A stretch of 10,125 nt of DNA from Candidatus Neomicrothrix sp. UBA7388 (lineage in GTDB: Bacteria > Actinomycetota > Acidimicrobiia > Acidimicrobiales > Poriferisodalaceae): NCBI GenBank assembly GCA_002470695.1, contig DKNM01000130.1:64633-74757 (forward strand), read 5' to 3'. The notes beneath the pieces are model-generated. The model was given only the letters and a program-made list of their open reading frames with translations, was not told the DNA's origin and did no database searches. Every line of letters begins with the position of its first letter. The stretch's first letter is position 1. Shown here in pieces: positions 1 to 6,047 of this stretch. Position numbers and translations under genes: made by a program.

Positions 1-58
1 GCGGTCACATTTTCGACATTCACTAATAGTTTCAGATAGGCGGGCTAGAGAATCCACG

Positions 59-748
59 TTGACGAGTGTTGCAGACGATGGGCCATTTAACGACTACGGT
101 CACTTTGTGCCTTCTTCTAAACGCTCAACTCTTGTCTTCTTGGTTCGTCACGGACAAACCCCAACTACAGGTGTCGAGCTTTACGGACGCAAGCCGGGGG
201 TATTCCTGTCCGAGGTTGGGTCCGAGCAGGCACAACGAGTGGGGGAACGTATCTCCCAGATTCGAAAGGGCGCCTTCTCTGCAATCTATGCGAGCCCGCT
301 GGAACGCACTAAGCAAACAGCCCAAGCCATAAGTCGCGAGGTCGACCTGCGAGTAAGGCATGACAAAGGCTTATTGGAACTTGACGTAGGAGACTGGACA
401 GGCAGGAAACTAAGCGAGCTGCGCAAATTAAAGGCATGGACGTCGGTCCAAAAATACCCTTCTGGCTTTCGTTTTCCTGGCGGTGAGTCATTTCTCGAAA
501 TGCAAACGCGAATGGCAGCAACAGTGGAGCGCTTAGTCGCAAAGCATGCGGGAAAAGGACTAATTCTAGTTAGCCATGCGGACCCAATTCGGGCTTTAAT
601 TGCACATGCGATGGGAACTCATCTGGATCTCTTCCAACGAACAGTTGTGTCTCCATGCTCGGTTACAGCGATTCTCTACACAACGAATGGGCCCGTGGTC
701 CTGTCAGTCAACAACACCGGTGGTCTAAACGATTTGGCCCCCGCATAA
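59..748 (+). CDS. Histidine phosphatase family protein (MSMEG_4193-type putative phosphomutase)
   Basis: A 229-residue cytosolic protein of the histidine phosphatase (phosphoglycerate-mutase-like) superfamily. The whole active site is visible: the RHG motif at residues 30-32 (LVRHGQT) with H31 as the phospho-acceptor, a second arginine in SPLERTKQTA (R83), the acid E107 in LLELDVGDW, and the second histidine in VSHADPIR (H173). Such enzymes transfer or remove phosphate through a phosphohistidine; the substrate is unknown. The start used is TTG at 59. A GTG at 107 would begin 16 residues later, close to the usual start just ahead of the RHG strand, and neither has a clear Shine-Dalgarno sequence, so the start is uncertain. 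It is first in a three-gene operon, 25 bases before the DUF3090 gene. That order matches the conserved actinobacterial trio, which is why I prefer the MSMEG_4193-like family over a glycolytic mutase. Confidence 0.9.
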   Translation: MTSVADDGPFNDYGHFVPSSKRSTLVFLVRHGQTPTTGVELYGRKPGVFLSEVGSEQAQRVGERISQIRKGAFSAIYASPLERTKQTAQAISREVDLRVRHDKGLLELDVGDWTGRKLSELRKLKAWTSVQKYPSGFRFPGGESFLEMQTRMAATVERLVAKHAGKGLILVSHADPIRALIAHAMGTHLDLFQRTVVSPCSVTAILYTTNGPVVLSVNNTGGLNDLAPA

Positions 749-773
749 GCAACCCTCAACATCTCGGATAGGA

Positions 774-1232
774 ATGATGAACGAAAGTTATGAGATAAAG
801 AACGCGACTAACTTTGTCGCTGGCACCGTAGGAGTTCCTGGCGACCGGATTTTTTTTCTTCAGGCCCAGTCCGAAGAGTTCATTCTCACTCTGAAAGTGG
901 AAAAAGGGCAAGTCCAATCACTCGCTAGCCACCTGGCAGAAATTCTTGAAGACCAGGCTGAGGCCTTTGAGGTTCCGAAAGTTTCCGAGATGATTGAACC
1001 TCCAAACGCTGCCTGGACGGTCGGTGCTTTAGCTATCGGCCTCAATGATCTTTCACCTGAAGTCGTCGTTGTCGCTCAGGAACTGCCAGATGAAGACGAC
1101 GCGGAACCAGCTGAAGCGCATATTCATATCAACTTTGGCCAAGCCAAAGCCTTTGTGGATCATGCACTTTTTCTCGTTGAATATGGTCGGGATTTCGGCC
1201 GGCAAAACGGACATAAACCGATCGGTGAGTGA
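774..1232 (+). CDS. DUF3090 family protein lacking the C-terminal zinc ribbon
   Basis: A 152-residue protein of unknown function. The N-terminal pattern FVAGTVGVPGDRIFFLQA (residues 14-31) and the following EFILTLKVEKGQV segment are diagnostic of DUF3090. Residues 81-103 (WTVGALAIGL... EVVVVAQE) and 115-137 continue the family fold. Relatives usually run to about 170-195 residues and end in a small CxxC...GHxC ribbon followed by a PRxNG tail. Here residues 136-147 go straight from EYGRD to FGRQNGHK with no cysteine, as if the ribbon had been deleted in frame. Two adjacent ATGs (774 and 777) are possible. AGGA at 770-773 abuts the first and sits 3 bases from the second, so 777 may be the true start. 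The 3' end overlaps the SCO1664-family gene by 8 bases, which suggests translational coupling. No enzymatic role is known for this family. Confidence 0.88.
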   Translation: MMNESYEIKNATNFVAGTVGVPGDRIFFLQAQSEEFILTLKVEKGQVQSLASHLAEILEDQAEAFEVPKVSEMIEPPNAAWTVGALAIGLNDLSPEVVVVAQELPDEDDAEPAEAHIHINFGQAKAFVDHALFLVEYGRDFGRQNGHKPIGE

Positions 1233-1968
1233 TCTTTACCCGGACCCAGAGGACGCTCTTTCGCTTTCCAAAAATGACTTTGATAGTGCAGAGCAAATCT
1301 TAAGCGAGGGAGAAATAGAAATCCTTGGGCGAATGCCATACAGCTCAAACGCGACTTTCCTCGTGGATGTCACACTCGAAAATGACATGGTTAAAGGAAT
1401 ATATAAGCCGCTCAAAGGGGAACGGCCATTGTGGGATTTTCCGCCGGGACTCTACAAAAGAGAAATCGCCACATATGAACTCAGCGAACAACTGGGCTGG
1501 TCCGTGGTTCCTCCCACTATTGAACGTGAAGGTCCACATGGCATAGGTTCCGTTCAGTTGTTCGTCGATGCTGATTTCAGTCAACACCATTTCACTTTGG
1601 TGGAAGATCCGAGGTACCACGCAGATCTTCGAAAGCTATGTGCGTTGGATTTCCTGGCTAACAACACGGACCGCAAGGCAGGGCACTGCCTTCTATCCAA
1701 GTGGGGACGAATCTATGGGATCGACCATGGACTATGTTTTTCGACCGAGTTCAAACTGCGAACTGTCATCTGGGATTTTGCGGGTGAAAGAATTGATAAC
1801 GATCTGATCAAAGCAATCGAAGGGGCCGGAACACAGTTGTCCGGCACAGTGACCAAGTGGTTAGCACCTGACGAACAACTAGCCGTACTTCATAGAGCAG
1901 AGATTTTGCTCAATTCGGGACTCTTTCCCGAAGACGATGGCTATCGATGGCCTTGGCCGTTAATTTGA
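1225..1968 (+). CDS. SCO1664 family protein (PI3/4-kinase-like fold)
   Basis: A 247-residue protein of the SCO1664 family, which has a phosphatidylinositol 3/4-kinase-like fold; its substrate is not established. Kinase-like signatures are visible: a lysine in GIYKPLKGE (K61), the catalytic-loop-like LDFLANNTDRKAGH (residues 141-154) and the metal-binding-like GIDHGLCF (residues 165-172). The C-terminus WPWPLI matches the conserved family end, so the gene looks complete. The start chosen is GTG at 1225, inside the DUF3090 stop region (GTGAGTGA), which gives the usual family length. The frame stays open upstream to 1045, but that extension only shadows the DUF3090 gene and encodes no family sequence. 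With a phosphatase two genes upstream, an opposed phospho-transfer pair is conceivable. In Mycobacterium and Streptomyces this gene lies near mshC; here it faces etfA tail to tail with a 20-base gap. Confidence 0.88.
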   Translation: MSDLYPDPEDALSLSKNDFDSAEQILSEGEIEILGRMPYSSNATFLVDVTLENDMVKGIYKPLKGERPLWDFPPGLYKREIATYELSEQLGWSVVPPTIEREGPHGIGSVQLFVDADFSQHHFTLVEDPRYHADLRKLCALDFLANNTDRKAGHCLLSKWGRIYGIDHGLCFSTEFKLRTVIWDFAGERIDNDLIKAIEGAGTQLSGTVTKWLAPDEQLAVLHRAEILLNSGLFPEDDGYRWPWPLI

Positions 1969-1988
1969 AGCCAGCCGGGGAGCGTTCG

Positions 1989-2951
1989 CTAACGCGACTT
2001 GAGAGCCTCAATCAACGCCGGGACGACTTTGTGCACATCTCCGACGATACCCAAGTCGGCGACACCAAAAATAGGTGCTTCAGGATCCTTATTAATAGCA
2101 ATGATGTGCTTGGAGCCCTTCATGCCGACTAGGTGCTGCGTGGCACCCGATATGCCGCATGCAAGGTAAACGTTTGGCTTTACCACTTTGCCGGTTTGGC
2201 CAACTTGTTTGGAATAAGGGACCCAACCCGCGTCGACTATGGCTCGCGAAGCTCCTGATGCTGCCTCAAGGAGACCTGCTAATTCATCTACCATTTCGAA
2301 AGCCTCAGGCTGACCCAGCCCGCGACCCCCTGACACCACAACTGCAGCATCATCTAGTTGAGGGCCTGAACGTTCTTCCACGTGACGGCCCGTCACCACT
2401 GCTGAACCAGCGTTACCTGGGTCCACCGCCTCGACTTCAACTAGCTCCGCGGCGCCTCCACCAGTGGCCTCAGCCTCAAATGACTTGGGCCTAAATAGCG
2501 CCAAGGCCGGGCCATCGTTTTGGAAAGCAGTAAAGACATTTTGAGTGCCACCAAAAACAGGTTCTTCAACAACCAAAGCTCCATCCTCAACAGAGGCGCC
2601 CACATTGTTAGTCACGACAGGCTGATCTAGCAGAACGGCCAGCCGCGCCGCAGTGTCGCGACCGTCAGGAGTTTGGCCAAAGAAAATTGCGTCCGGAGCA
2701 GCTACCTCAACGTGAGACGCTAATGCCGCTGCTGCGTGCACCCCCATCAACTTTTCATCCATCGGCCCTGTCGAGTAAACAGTCGACGCGCCATGAGCGC
2801 CAAGCTCTGTGACCATTGGAGCTGCATCTCCGGCAACGAACACGTGAATGTTTGACGCTAAGCCACGGGCTGCCGCCAGGAGCTCGAGGGTTAAACCACT
2901 AGGGCCGCTGTCATCGCCCTCACCAAAAACTAGGATTGTTTCAATAGCCAT
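1989..2951 (-). CDS. etfA: Electron transfer flavoprotein subunit alpha
   Basis: A 320-residue alpha subunit of the heterodimeric electron transfer flavoprotein. It binds FAD and carries electrons from acyl-CoA and related dehydrogenases towards the quinone pool. Domain I spans roughly residues 1-190. The FAD domain follows, with SGGRGLG (207-213), an arginine-containing [11 protein letters not shown] stretch (233-243), [11 protein letters not shown] (245-255) and the alpha-subunit signature [13 protein letters not shown] (261-273), then the conserved [11 protein letters not shown] (285-295). Length is normal. The ATG at 2951 is preceded by GAGG (2958-2961) with a 6-base spacer, a good ribosome binding site. 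It lies 11 bases downstream of etfB, so the two form an operon. No acyl-CoA dehydrogenase or ETF-quinone oxidoreductase gene is in the window. Confidence 0.97.
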   Translation of the reverse strand: MAIETILVFGEGDDSGPSGLTLELLAAARGLASNIHVFVAGDAAPMVTELGAHGASTVYSTGPMDEKLMGVHAAAALASHVEVAAPDAIFFGQTPDGRDTAARLAVLLDQPVVTNNVGASVEDGALVVEEPVFGGTQNVFTAFQNDGPALALFRPKSFEAEATGGGAAELVEVEAVDPGNAGSAVVTGRHVEERSGPQLDDAAVVVSGGRGLGQPEAFEMVDELAGLLEAASGASRAIVDAGWVPYSKQVGQTGKVVKPNVYLACGISGATQHLVGMKGSKHIIAINKDPEAPIFGVADLGIVGDVHKVVPALIEALKSR

Positions 2952-2962
2952 TTTTTACCTCG

Positions 2963-3742
2963 TCAAACGATCTTGAGCTCGCCAAGGAACTCAACGATTT
3001 TCTCATGGGCTTCACCTTCATCCTCGATGACCTCGCCCGCCTGCCGTTCTTCTGCTTCGGTAACCCTTACTGTGTCCTGCCTTGAGCCGCTTTTCCCGAC
3101 CGCTGACGAGTCAACACCTAAGCCGGCCAAATCAAGTTCCTCAACTGGCTTCTTCTTTGCAGCCATGATTCCTTTAAATGAGGGGTATCGAGGCTCAACG
3201 ACGCCAGCGGTAACTGAGACAAGGGCTGGAGTAGTGCATTCCACGTCGTCGTAGCCAGCCTCTGTTTGGCGCTGAACTTTGACTGTGCTGCCATCAACTT
3301 CAATTTGCTTAGCAAACGTGATCGAAGGCATATCGAGAACACCTGCAATCATCTCTGGCACAGTACCCGTATAACCGTCGGAAGACTCGACACCTGCGAG
3401 AACGAGGTCGGGCGACAATTTTGATATTGCAGCAGCGAGGACTCGCGCAGTGCCTAATGCATCGCTACCGGCTAAGGCATCATCAGACACCAATATCGCG
3501 TCTTCGGCGCCCATAGCGAGCGCCGTTCGAAGTCCACTAACTTCGCCATTTGGGGCCATGGAAACCAGCGAAACCTCGCCGCCGCCCGCATTCTCGACAA
3601 GCTGGAGGGCCATCTCCACCCCATATGAGTCTGATTCGTCAAGAATCAGCTTGTCATCTCGCTTGAGATAATTAGTAGATGGATCCAACTCGCCCGGTAA
3701 CGCGGGGTCAGGAATCTGTTTAACGCAAACAACGACCTTCAT
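2963..3742 (-). CDS. etfB: Electron transfer flavoprotein subunit beta
   Basis: A 259-residue beta subunit, partner of the adjacent etfA product. The start KVVVCVKQIPDP (residues 2-13) is typical of the family. The nucleotide-binding motifs are present: a Gly-rich AMP site in LAGVESSDGYTGTVP (115-129) and the beta signature region QRQTEAGYDDVECTTPALVSV (158-177). VEPRYPSFKGIMAAKKK (182-198) is the segment that contacts dehydrogenase partners in known ETFs. The acidic tail (residues 228-247, rich in E and D) is common in actinobacterial EtfB. Length is normal. The ATG at 3742 has no strong Shine-Dalgarno sequence; a GGGG run 12-15 bases upstream is a weak candidate. It is the first gene of etfBA and diverges from the lipid kinase gene across 139 bases. 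Confidence 0.97.
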   Translation of the reverse strand: MKVVVCVKQIPDPALPGELDPSTNYLKRDDKLILDESDSYGVEMALQLVENAGGGEVSLVSMAPNGEVSGLRTALAMGAEDAILVSDDALAGSDALGTARVLAAAISKLSPDLVLAGVESSDGYTGTVPEMIAGVLDMPSITFAKQIEVDGSTVKVQRQTEAGYDDVECTTPALVSVTAGVVEPRYPSFKGIMAAKKKPVEELDLAGLGVDSSAVGKSGSRQDTVRVTEAEERQAGEVIEDEGEAHEKIVEFLGELKIV

Positions 3743-3771
3743 AACTGGATTCTGCCCCGCGGTTTGTACAT

Positions 3772-3800
3772 ATCCAATTTAAAACCCCAAATTTTTTCAA
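3772..3800 (-). promoter_or_regulatory. Candidate etfBA promoter
   Basis: Read on the minus strand, TTGAAA (3795-3800) is followed after 17 bases by TTGGAT (3772-3777), about 30 bases before the etfB start. The -35 matches consensus at 5 of 6 positions; the -10 is poor, and GATATG two bases further on is an alternative. The surrounding 3743-3881 spacer is AT-rich on the etfB side and must also hold the start signals for the divergent lipid kinase gene; a TAGATT at 3841 is a possible -10 for that gene, but it has no matching -35. Prediction by eye only. Confidence 0.3.
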
Positions 3801-3881
3801 CTGAACGACGCAACAGAGCATGCCGAATGTTGGGGGTGCGTAGATTCGACTCGGAGGCAGAAAATCGACAACACTAAAGAA

Positions 3882-4793
3882 GTGAGAATTCTACTACTCG
3901 TAAACGAGTCAGCTTCATCTGTAACAGCTCGAACTCGCGTCTTAATTCAGACTGCTCTAGCAGAGCATCACGATGTGGAACTCGCAATGACTAGCCGCAG
4001 AGGGCATGCTTCTCGGATAGCTAGGGGCGCCGCTTCAACGGGCACGGACATCGTGGTCGTTTTAGGAGGCGATGGGACACTAAACGAGGCCGCAAACGGG
4101 CTAGCAGGAACCGACTGTGCTTTGGCTGCCTTACCCGGCGGATCAACCAATGTGTTTGCTCGCACAATAGGAATGAATGACGATCCACTGGAGGCAACGA
4201 AACAGACGATCACAGCGATTAACCAAAATTCGATTAAGTCCGTCGGCCTCGGCGAAGTCTCCGGCCGTTACTTTTTGTTTCACTGCGGAAATGGTTTCGA
4301 CGCAGCTGTGGTTAAGCAGGTAGAAAGACGTTCAGCTCTGAAACGTTACGCCGGCCACCCGTTATTTATGTGGTGCGGTTTCGACACCTGGCTCCGCCAC
4401 TATGACCGTTCCAGCCCACGAATGAGAATTGATCATTCAGCAGGCGGAATCACAGATAGCTATTTTACGATCATCTTGAACACAGATCCCTATACCTATC
4501 TAGGGTCTCGTCCGCTTTCTTTGGCGCCCTCAACAAACCTAGAGAGTCGGCTAAGCGTAGTCGCGTTAAGAAGTATGGCGCTAAAAACCATGCTCACGTT
4601 GTTGTCGGACCTGTTCAAAGGAAAACCGCTTGAGAACGACGACCGAATTCATATCAGCACCGACCTTGATGCAATTTCGGTAACGGGACACATGCCATTT
4701 CCGTATCAACTCGATGGCGATCACCTAGGTTCAGTAGAACAACTCAACTTCAAATGGCAGCCGGAGATAATGCGCTTAGTCGCACCAACTTAA
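3882..4793 (+). CDS. Diacylglycerol kinase catalytic-domain protein (YegS/DgkB-type lipid kinase)
   Basis: A 303-residue soluble lipid kinase that probably phosphorylates diacylglycerol or a related lipid alcohol using ATP, acting at the inner face of the membrane. The N-terminal catalytic domain shows the nucleotide-binding loop VVVLGGDGTLNEAANGL (58-74, GGDGT at 62-66) and ALPGGSTNVFAR (83-94). The C-terminal domain carries CGNGFDA (135-141) and the conserved QLDGD (276-280), which corresponds to the family's DGE/DGD site near the end. Length is normal and there are no membrane segments. The GTG at 3882 gives the expected MRILLLVN beta strand at the N-terminus; the nearest purine-rich sequence is weak, and a better GGAGG (3853-3857) lies too far upstream to serve it. 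The gene diverges from etfB and converges on the phosphodiesterase gene with 16 bases between stops. The exact lipid substrate cannot be read from the sequence. Confidence 0.92.
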   Translation: MRILLLVNESASSVTARTRVLIQTALAEHHDVELAMTSRRGHASRIARGAASTGTDIVVVLGGDGTLNEAANGLAGTDCALAALPGGSTNVFARTIGMNDDPLEATKQTITAINQNSIKSVGLGEVSGRYFLFHCGNGFDAAVVKQVERRSALKRYAGHPLFMWCGFDTWLRHYDRSSPRMRIDHSAGGITDSYFTIILNTDPYTYLGSRPLSLAPSTNLESRLSVVALRSMALKTMLTLLSDLFKGKPLENDDRIHISTDLDAISVTGHMPFPYQLDGDHLGSVEQLNFKWQPEIMRLVAPT

Positions 4794-4809
4794 AGATTCA
4801 TCTCGAAAT

Positions 4810-5550
4810 CTACGCATTCAGTGAGTTTCGAATCACCGCTGGCATATCAGTGATCAAACTTGTAACGCCCGCAGCAGCTAGCCCTCGCGCTCGCTTAGGG
4901 TCGTTAACGGTCCATACGCAAAGCTCGATACCGGCGGCTGAAGCCGACTCGATAAGTTCGGCATCTACAAGACCCTCGTGGGGGTGCAACGCCGAGTATC
5001 CCTTACTGACTGCATGCTCCATCGATGGCTGCCAAGGCTTCTTCCAACACAGCAGGCCCAAGCGAAAGTTGGAGTTCAAGAACCGCATATGGTCGAGCGC
5101 TCGAGAGTCAAAAGAGGAAATAACCCAATTTTCAGGCGCTTCGGCCCGCACCCGCAACAGTTCGTTCAGAGCCTCCACCGTTCGCAGAGCTAATCCTGAG
5201 GCAGCGTCATCAACTTTTACTTCAATGTTTACTCTGAGCGGATAACAGGCATCCAGAGCATCGGTCAGGCTCGGAACCCATTCGGGAATATTTGGGTAAG
5301 TCATGCGGGATACAGCAACTTGTTCGATCAGAGGGTCATGATGAACAACTAAACGGCCATCTCTGGTTATTCTTACATCGAGCTCTATACCATCGGCACC
5401 AGCCTCGACAGCCGCTCGAAAAGCGCCAATAGTATTCTCTCGCTCCTGAGCCCAATCTCCTCGGTGAGCAAACACCGCAGGTTTATTAGGCAACTTGCCG
5501 CACAGCACGAAACCGCCGAAAACGCTGGGGCAAACTGTGATCCTGTCCAC
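4810..5550 (-). CDS. Glycerophosphodiester phosphodiesterase (GDPD)
   Basis: A 246-residue enzyme that would hydrolyse glycerophosphodiesters (deacylated phospholipid headgroups) to glycerol 3-phosphate and an alcohol. GDPD family residues are visible in order: the catalytic HRG (29-31), REN (37-39), the metal ligands in IELDV (55-59), HHD (70-72), NIEVK (108-112), a lysine-containing C-terminal core around residues 169-171, and the closing WTVND (213-217) and ITDMP (233-237). No signal peptide is seen, so it is probably cytosolic and would recycle internal or imported diesters. The GTG at 5550 lacks a clear ribosome binding site; a TTG at residue 20 (LPNKPAVFAHRG) gives a more typical family start and is a real alternative. 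It converges on the lipid kinase gene and diverges from the whiB gene, so it is probably transcribed alone. Confidence 0.93.
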   Translation of the reverse strand: MDRITVCPSVFGGFVLCGKLPNKPAVFAHRGDWAQERENTIGAFRAAVEAGADGIELDVRITRDGRLVVHHDPLIEQVAVSRMTYPNIPEWVPSLTDALDACYPLRVNIEVKVDDAASGLALRTVEALNELLRVRAEAPENWVISSFDSRALDHMRFLNSNFRLGLLCWKKPWQPSMEHAVSKGYSALHPHEGLVDAELIESASAAGIELCVWTVNDPKRARGLAAAGVTSLITDMPAVIRNSLNA

Positions 5551-5603
5551 ACATAAAGGAAACGCTAATCCTTCAAAATGTTCGTCGTTTGCAGATTCAC
5601 AAA

Positions 5604-5632
5604 ATGATTTTCATCGTTAAATCACTTTTCAA
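5604..5632 (-). promoter_or_regulatory. Candidate GDPD promoter overlapping an inverted repeat
   Basis: On the minus strand TTGAAA (5627-5632), a 17-base spacer and AATCAT (5604-5609) resemble a -35/-10 pair for the phosphodiesterase gene. The spacer and -10 lie over an inverted repeat, TGATTT (5605-5610), 8 bases, AAATCA (5619-5624), which could be an operator. The site is about 55 bases upstream of the annotated GTG. Seen by eye; AT-rich sequence makes chance matches likely. Confidence 0.2.
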
Positions 5633-5679
5633 GCAGTTTCTGACGATCTTGGTTTGTAGAGTCTGCAGCATTCTCATTA

Positions 5680-5700
5680 CTCGCGAATCCCCATCGCGGG
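5680..5700 (+). promoter_or_regulatory. Hairpin/inverted repeat just upstream of the whiB ribosome binding site
   Basis: CTCGCGA (5680-5686) and TCGCGGG (5694-5700) can pair as a 7-base stem (one T-G wobble) around a 7-base loop, ATCCCCA. It ends 9 bases before the GGAGG of the whiB gene. No T-run follows, so it is not an intrinsic terminator; it may be a 5'-UTR hairpin or a protein binding site. The 5-base CGCGA/TCGCG core is perfect. Confidence 0.35.
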
Positions 5701-5709
5701 AAGCCACCT

Positions 5710-5714
5710 GGAGG
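5710..5714 (+). promoter_or_regulatory. Ribosome binding site of the whiB gene
   Basis: GGAGG lies 10 bases before the GTG at 5725 and supports that start. An ATG at 5717 is too close to the GGAGG and opens only ATG-AAG-ACG-TGA, whose stop overlaps the GTG. A second purine run, GAGG (5735-5738), sits 4 bases before an in-frame ATG at 5743, so a shorter product starting MLLESGVW is also possible. Confidence 0.5.
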
Positions 5715-5724
5715 ATATGAAGAC

Positions 5725-6015
5725 GTGAGCGCTCGAGGTTCTATGCTCTTGGAGAGCGGCGTTTGGAGAAATACCGCCAAATGCCGCGAGGCAGATCCAT
5801 CCCTTTTCTTTCCTATCGGTTCGAGCGGCAGAGCCCTAAATCAAATCGCCGCTGCCAAAGCCGTCTGTATTGAGTGCTCGGTTAAAGACCTTTGTCTTGA
5901 GTTCGCTCTTAAGACAAATCAGGACAACGGTGTGTGGGGGGGCGCTTCCGAAGAGGAACGTCGCCAACTCCGAAGAGAGCGGAATAGAATTCGCAGGCAG
6001 CTCAATCAGTCGTAA
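5725..6015 (+). CDS. WhiB-family transcriptional regulator (WhiB1/WblE-like)
   Basis: A 96-residue WhiB-like protein that should bind a [4Fe-4S] cluster and act on transcription with the primary sigma factor. The four cluster cysteines are present: C20 (AKCREADP), C48, C51 (VCIEC) and C57 (DLCLEF). The family motif GVWGG is at 69-73, followed by a basic, arginine-rich DNA-binding tail (RRQLRRERNRIRRQ, 79-92). The LFFPIGSSGRAL segment and QDNGVWGGASEEERR most resemble WhiB1/WblE, the essential nitric-oxide-responsive member, rather than WhiB2, WhiB3 or WhiB7. The GTG start follows a GGAGG site; an internal ATG at 5743 is an alternative that removes six residues. It faces pdtaS tail to tail with 32 bases between stops, as whiB1 and pdtaS do in M. 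tuberculosis (from memory), which supports the subgroup call. Confidence 0.93.
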   Translation: MSARGSMLLESGVWRNTAKCREADPSLFFPIGSSGRALNQIAAAKAVCIECSVKDLCLEFALKTNQDNGVWGGASEEERRQLRRERNRIRRQLNQS

Positions 6016-6047
6016 CACAGTCGGCTGTAGCGCAGATCAAAGAACTA

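Noticed and set aside
1045..1224. Upstream extension of the SCO1664 reading frame to an ATG at 1045
   Set aside because: It lies wholly inside the DUF3090 gene in another frame and has no family similarity. GTG at 1225 gives the usual length and a standard overlap.
1982..1995. Possible terminator between the SCO1664 gene and etfA (GCGTT-CGCT-AACGC)
   Set aside because: The stem is only 5 bases, overlaps the etfA stop codon and has no T-run on either side.
2159..2494. A 111-codon + strand frame opposite etfA
   Set aside because: Antisense to conserved etfA sequence; the proline- and leucine-rich translation is typical of a shadow frame.
3776..3793. Inverted repeat AATTT-N8-AAATT upstream of etfB
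   Set aside because: The 5-base arms are pure A/T in an AT-rich spacer and are expected by chance.
4754..5245. A 163-codon open frame on the + strand
   Set aside because: It runs antisense to the GDPD gene, whose catalytic motifs are intact. The serine- and alanine-rich translation resembles nothing known, and it lacks a ribosome binding site.
6018..6029. ACAG-TCGG-CTGT hairpin between whiB and pdtaS
   Set aside because: A 4-base stem without a T-run is too weak to call a terminator.
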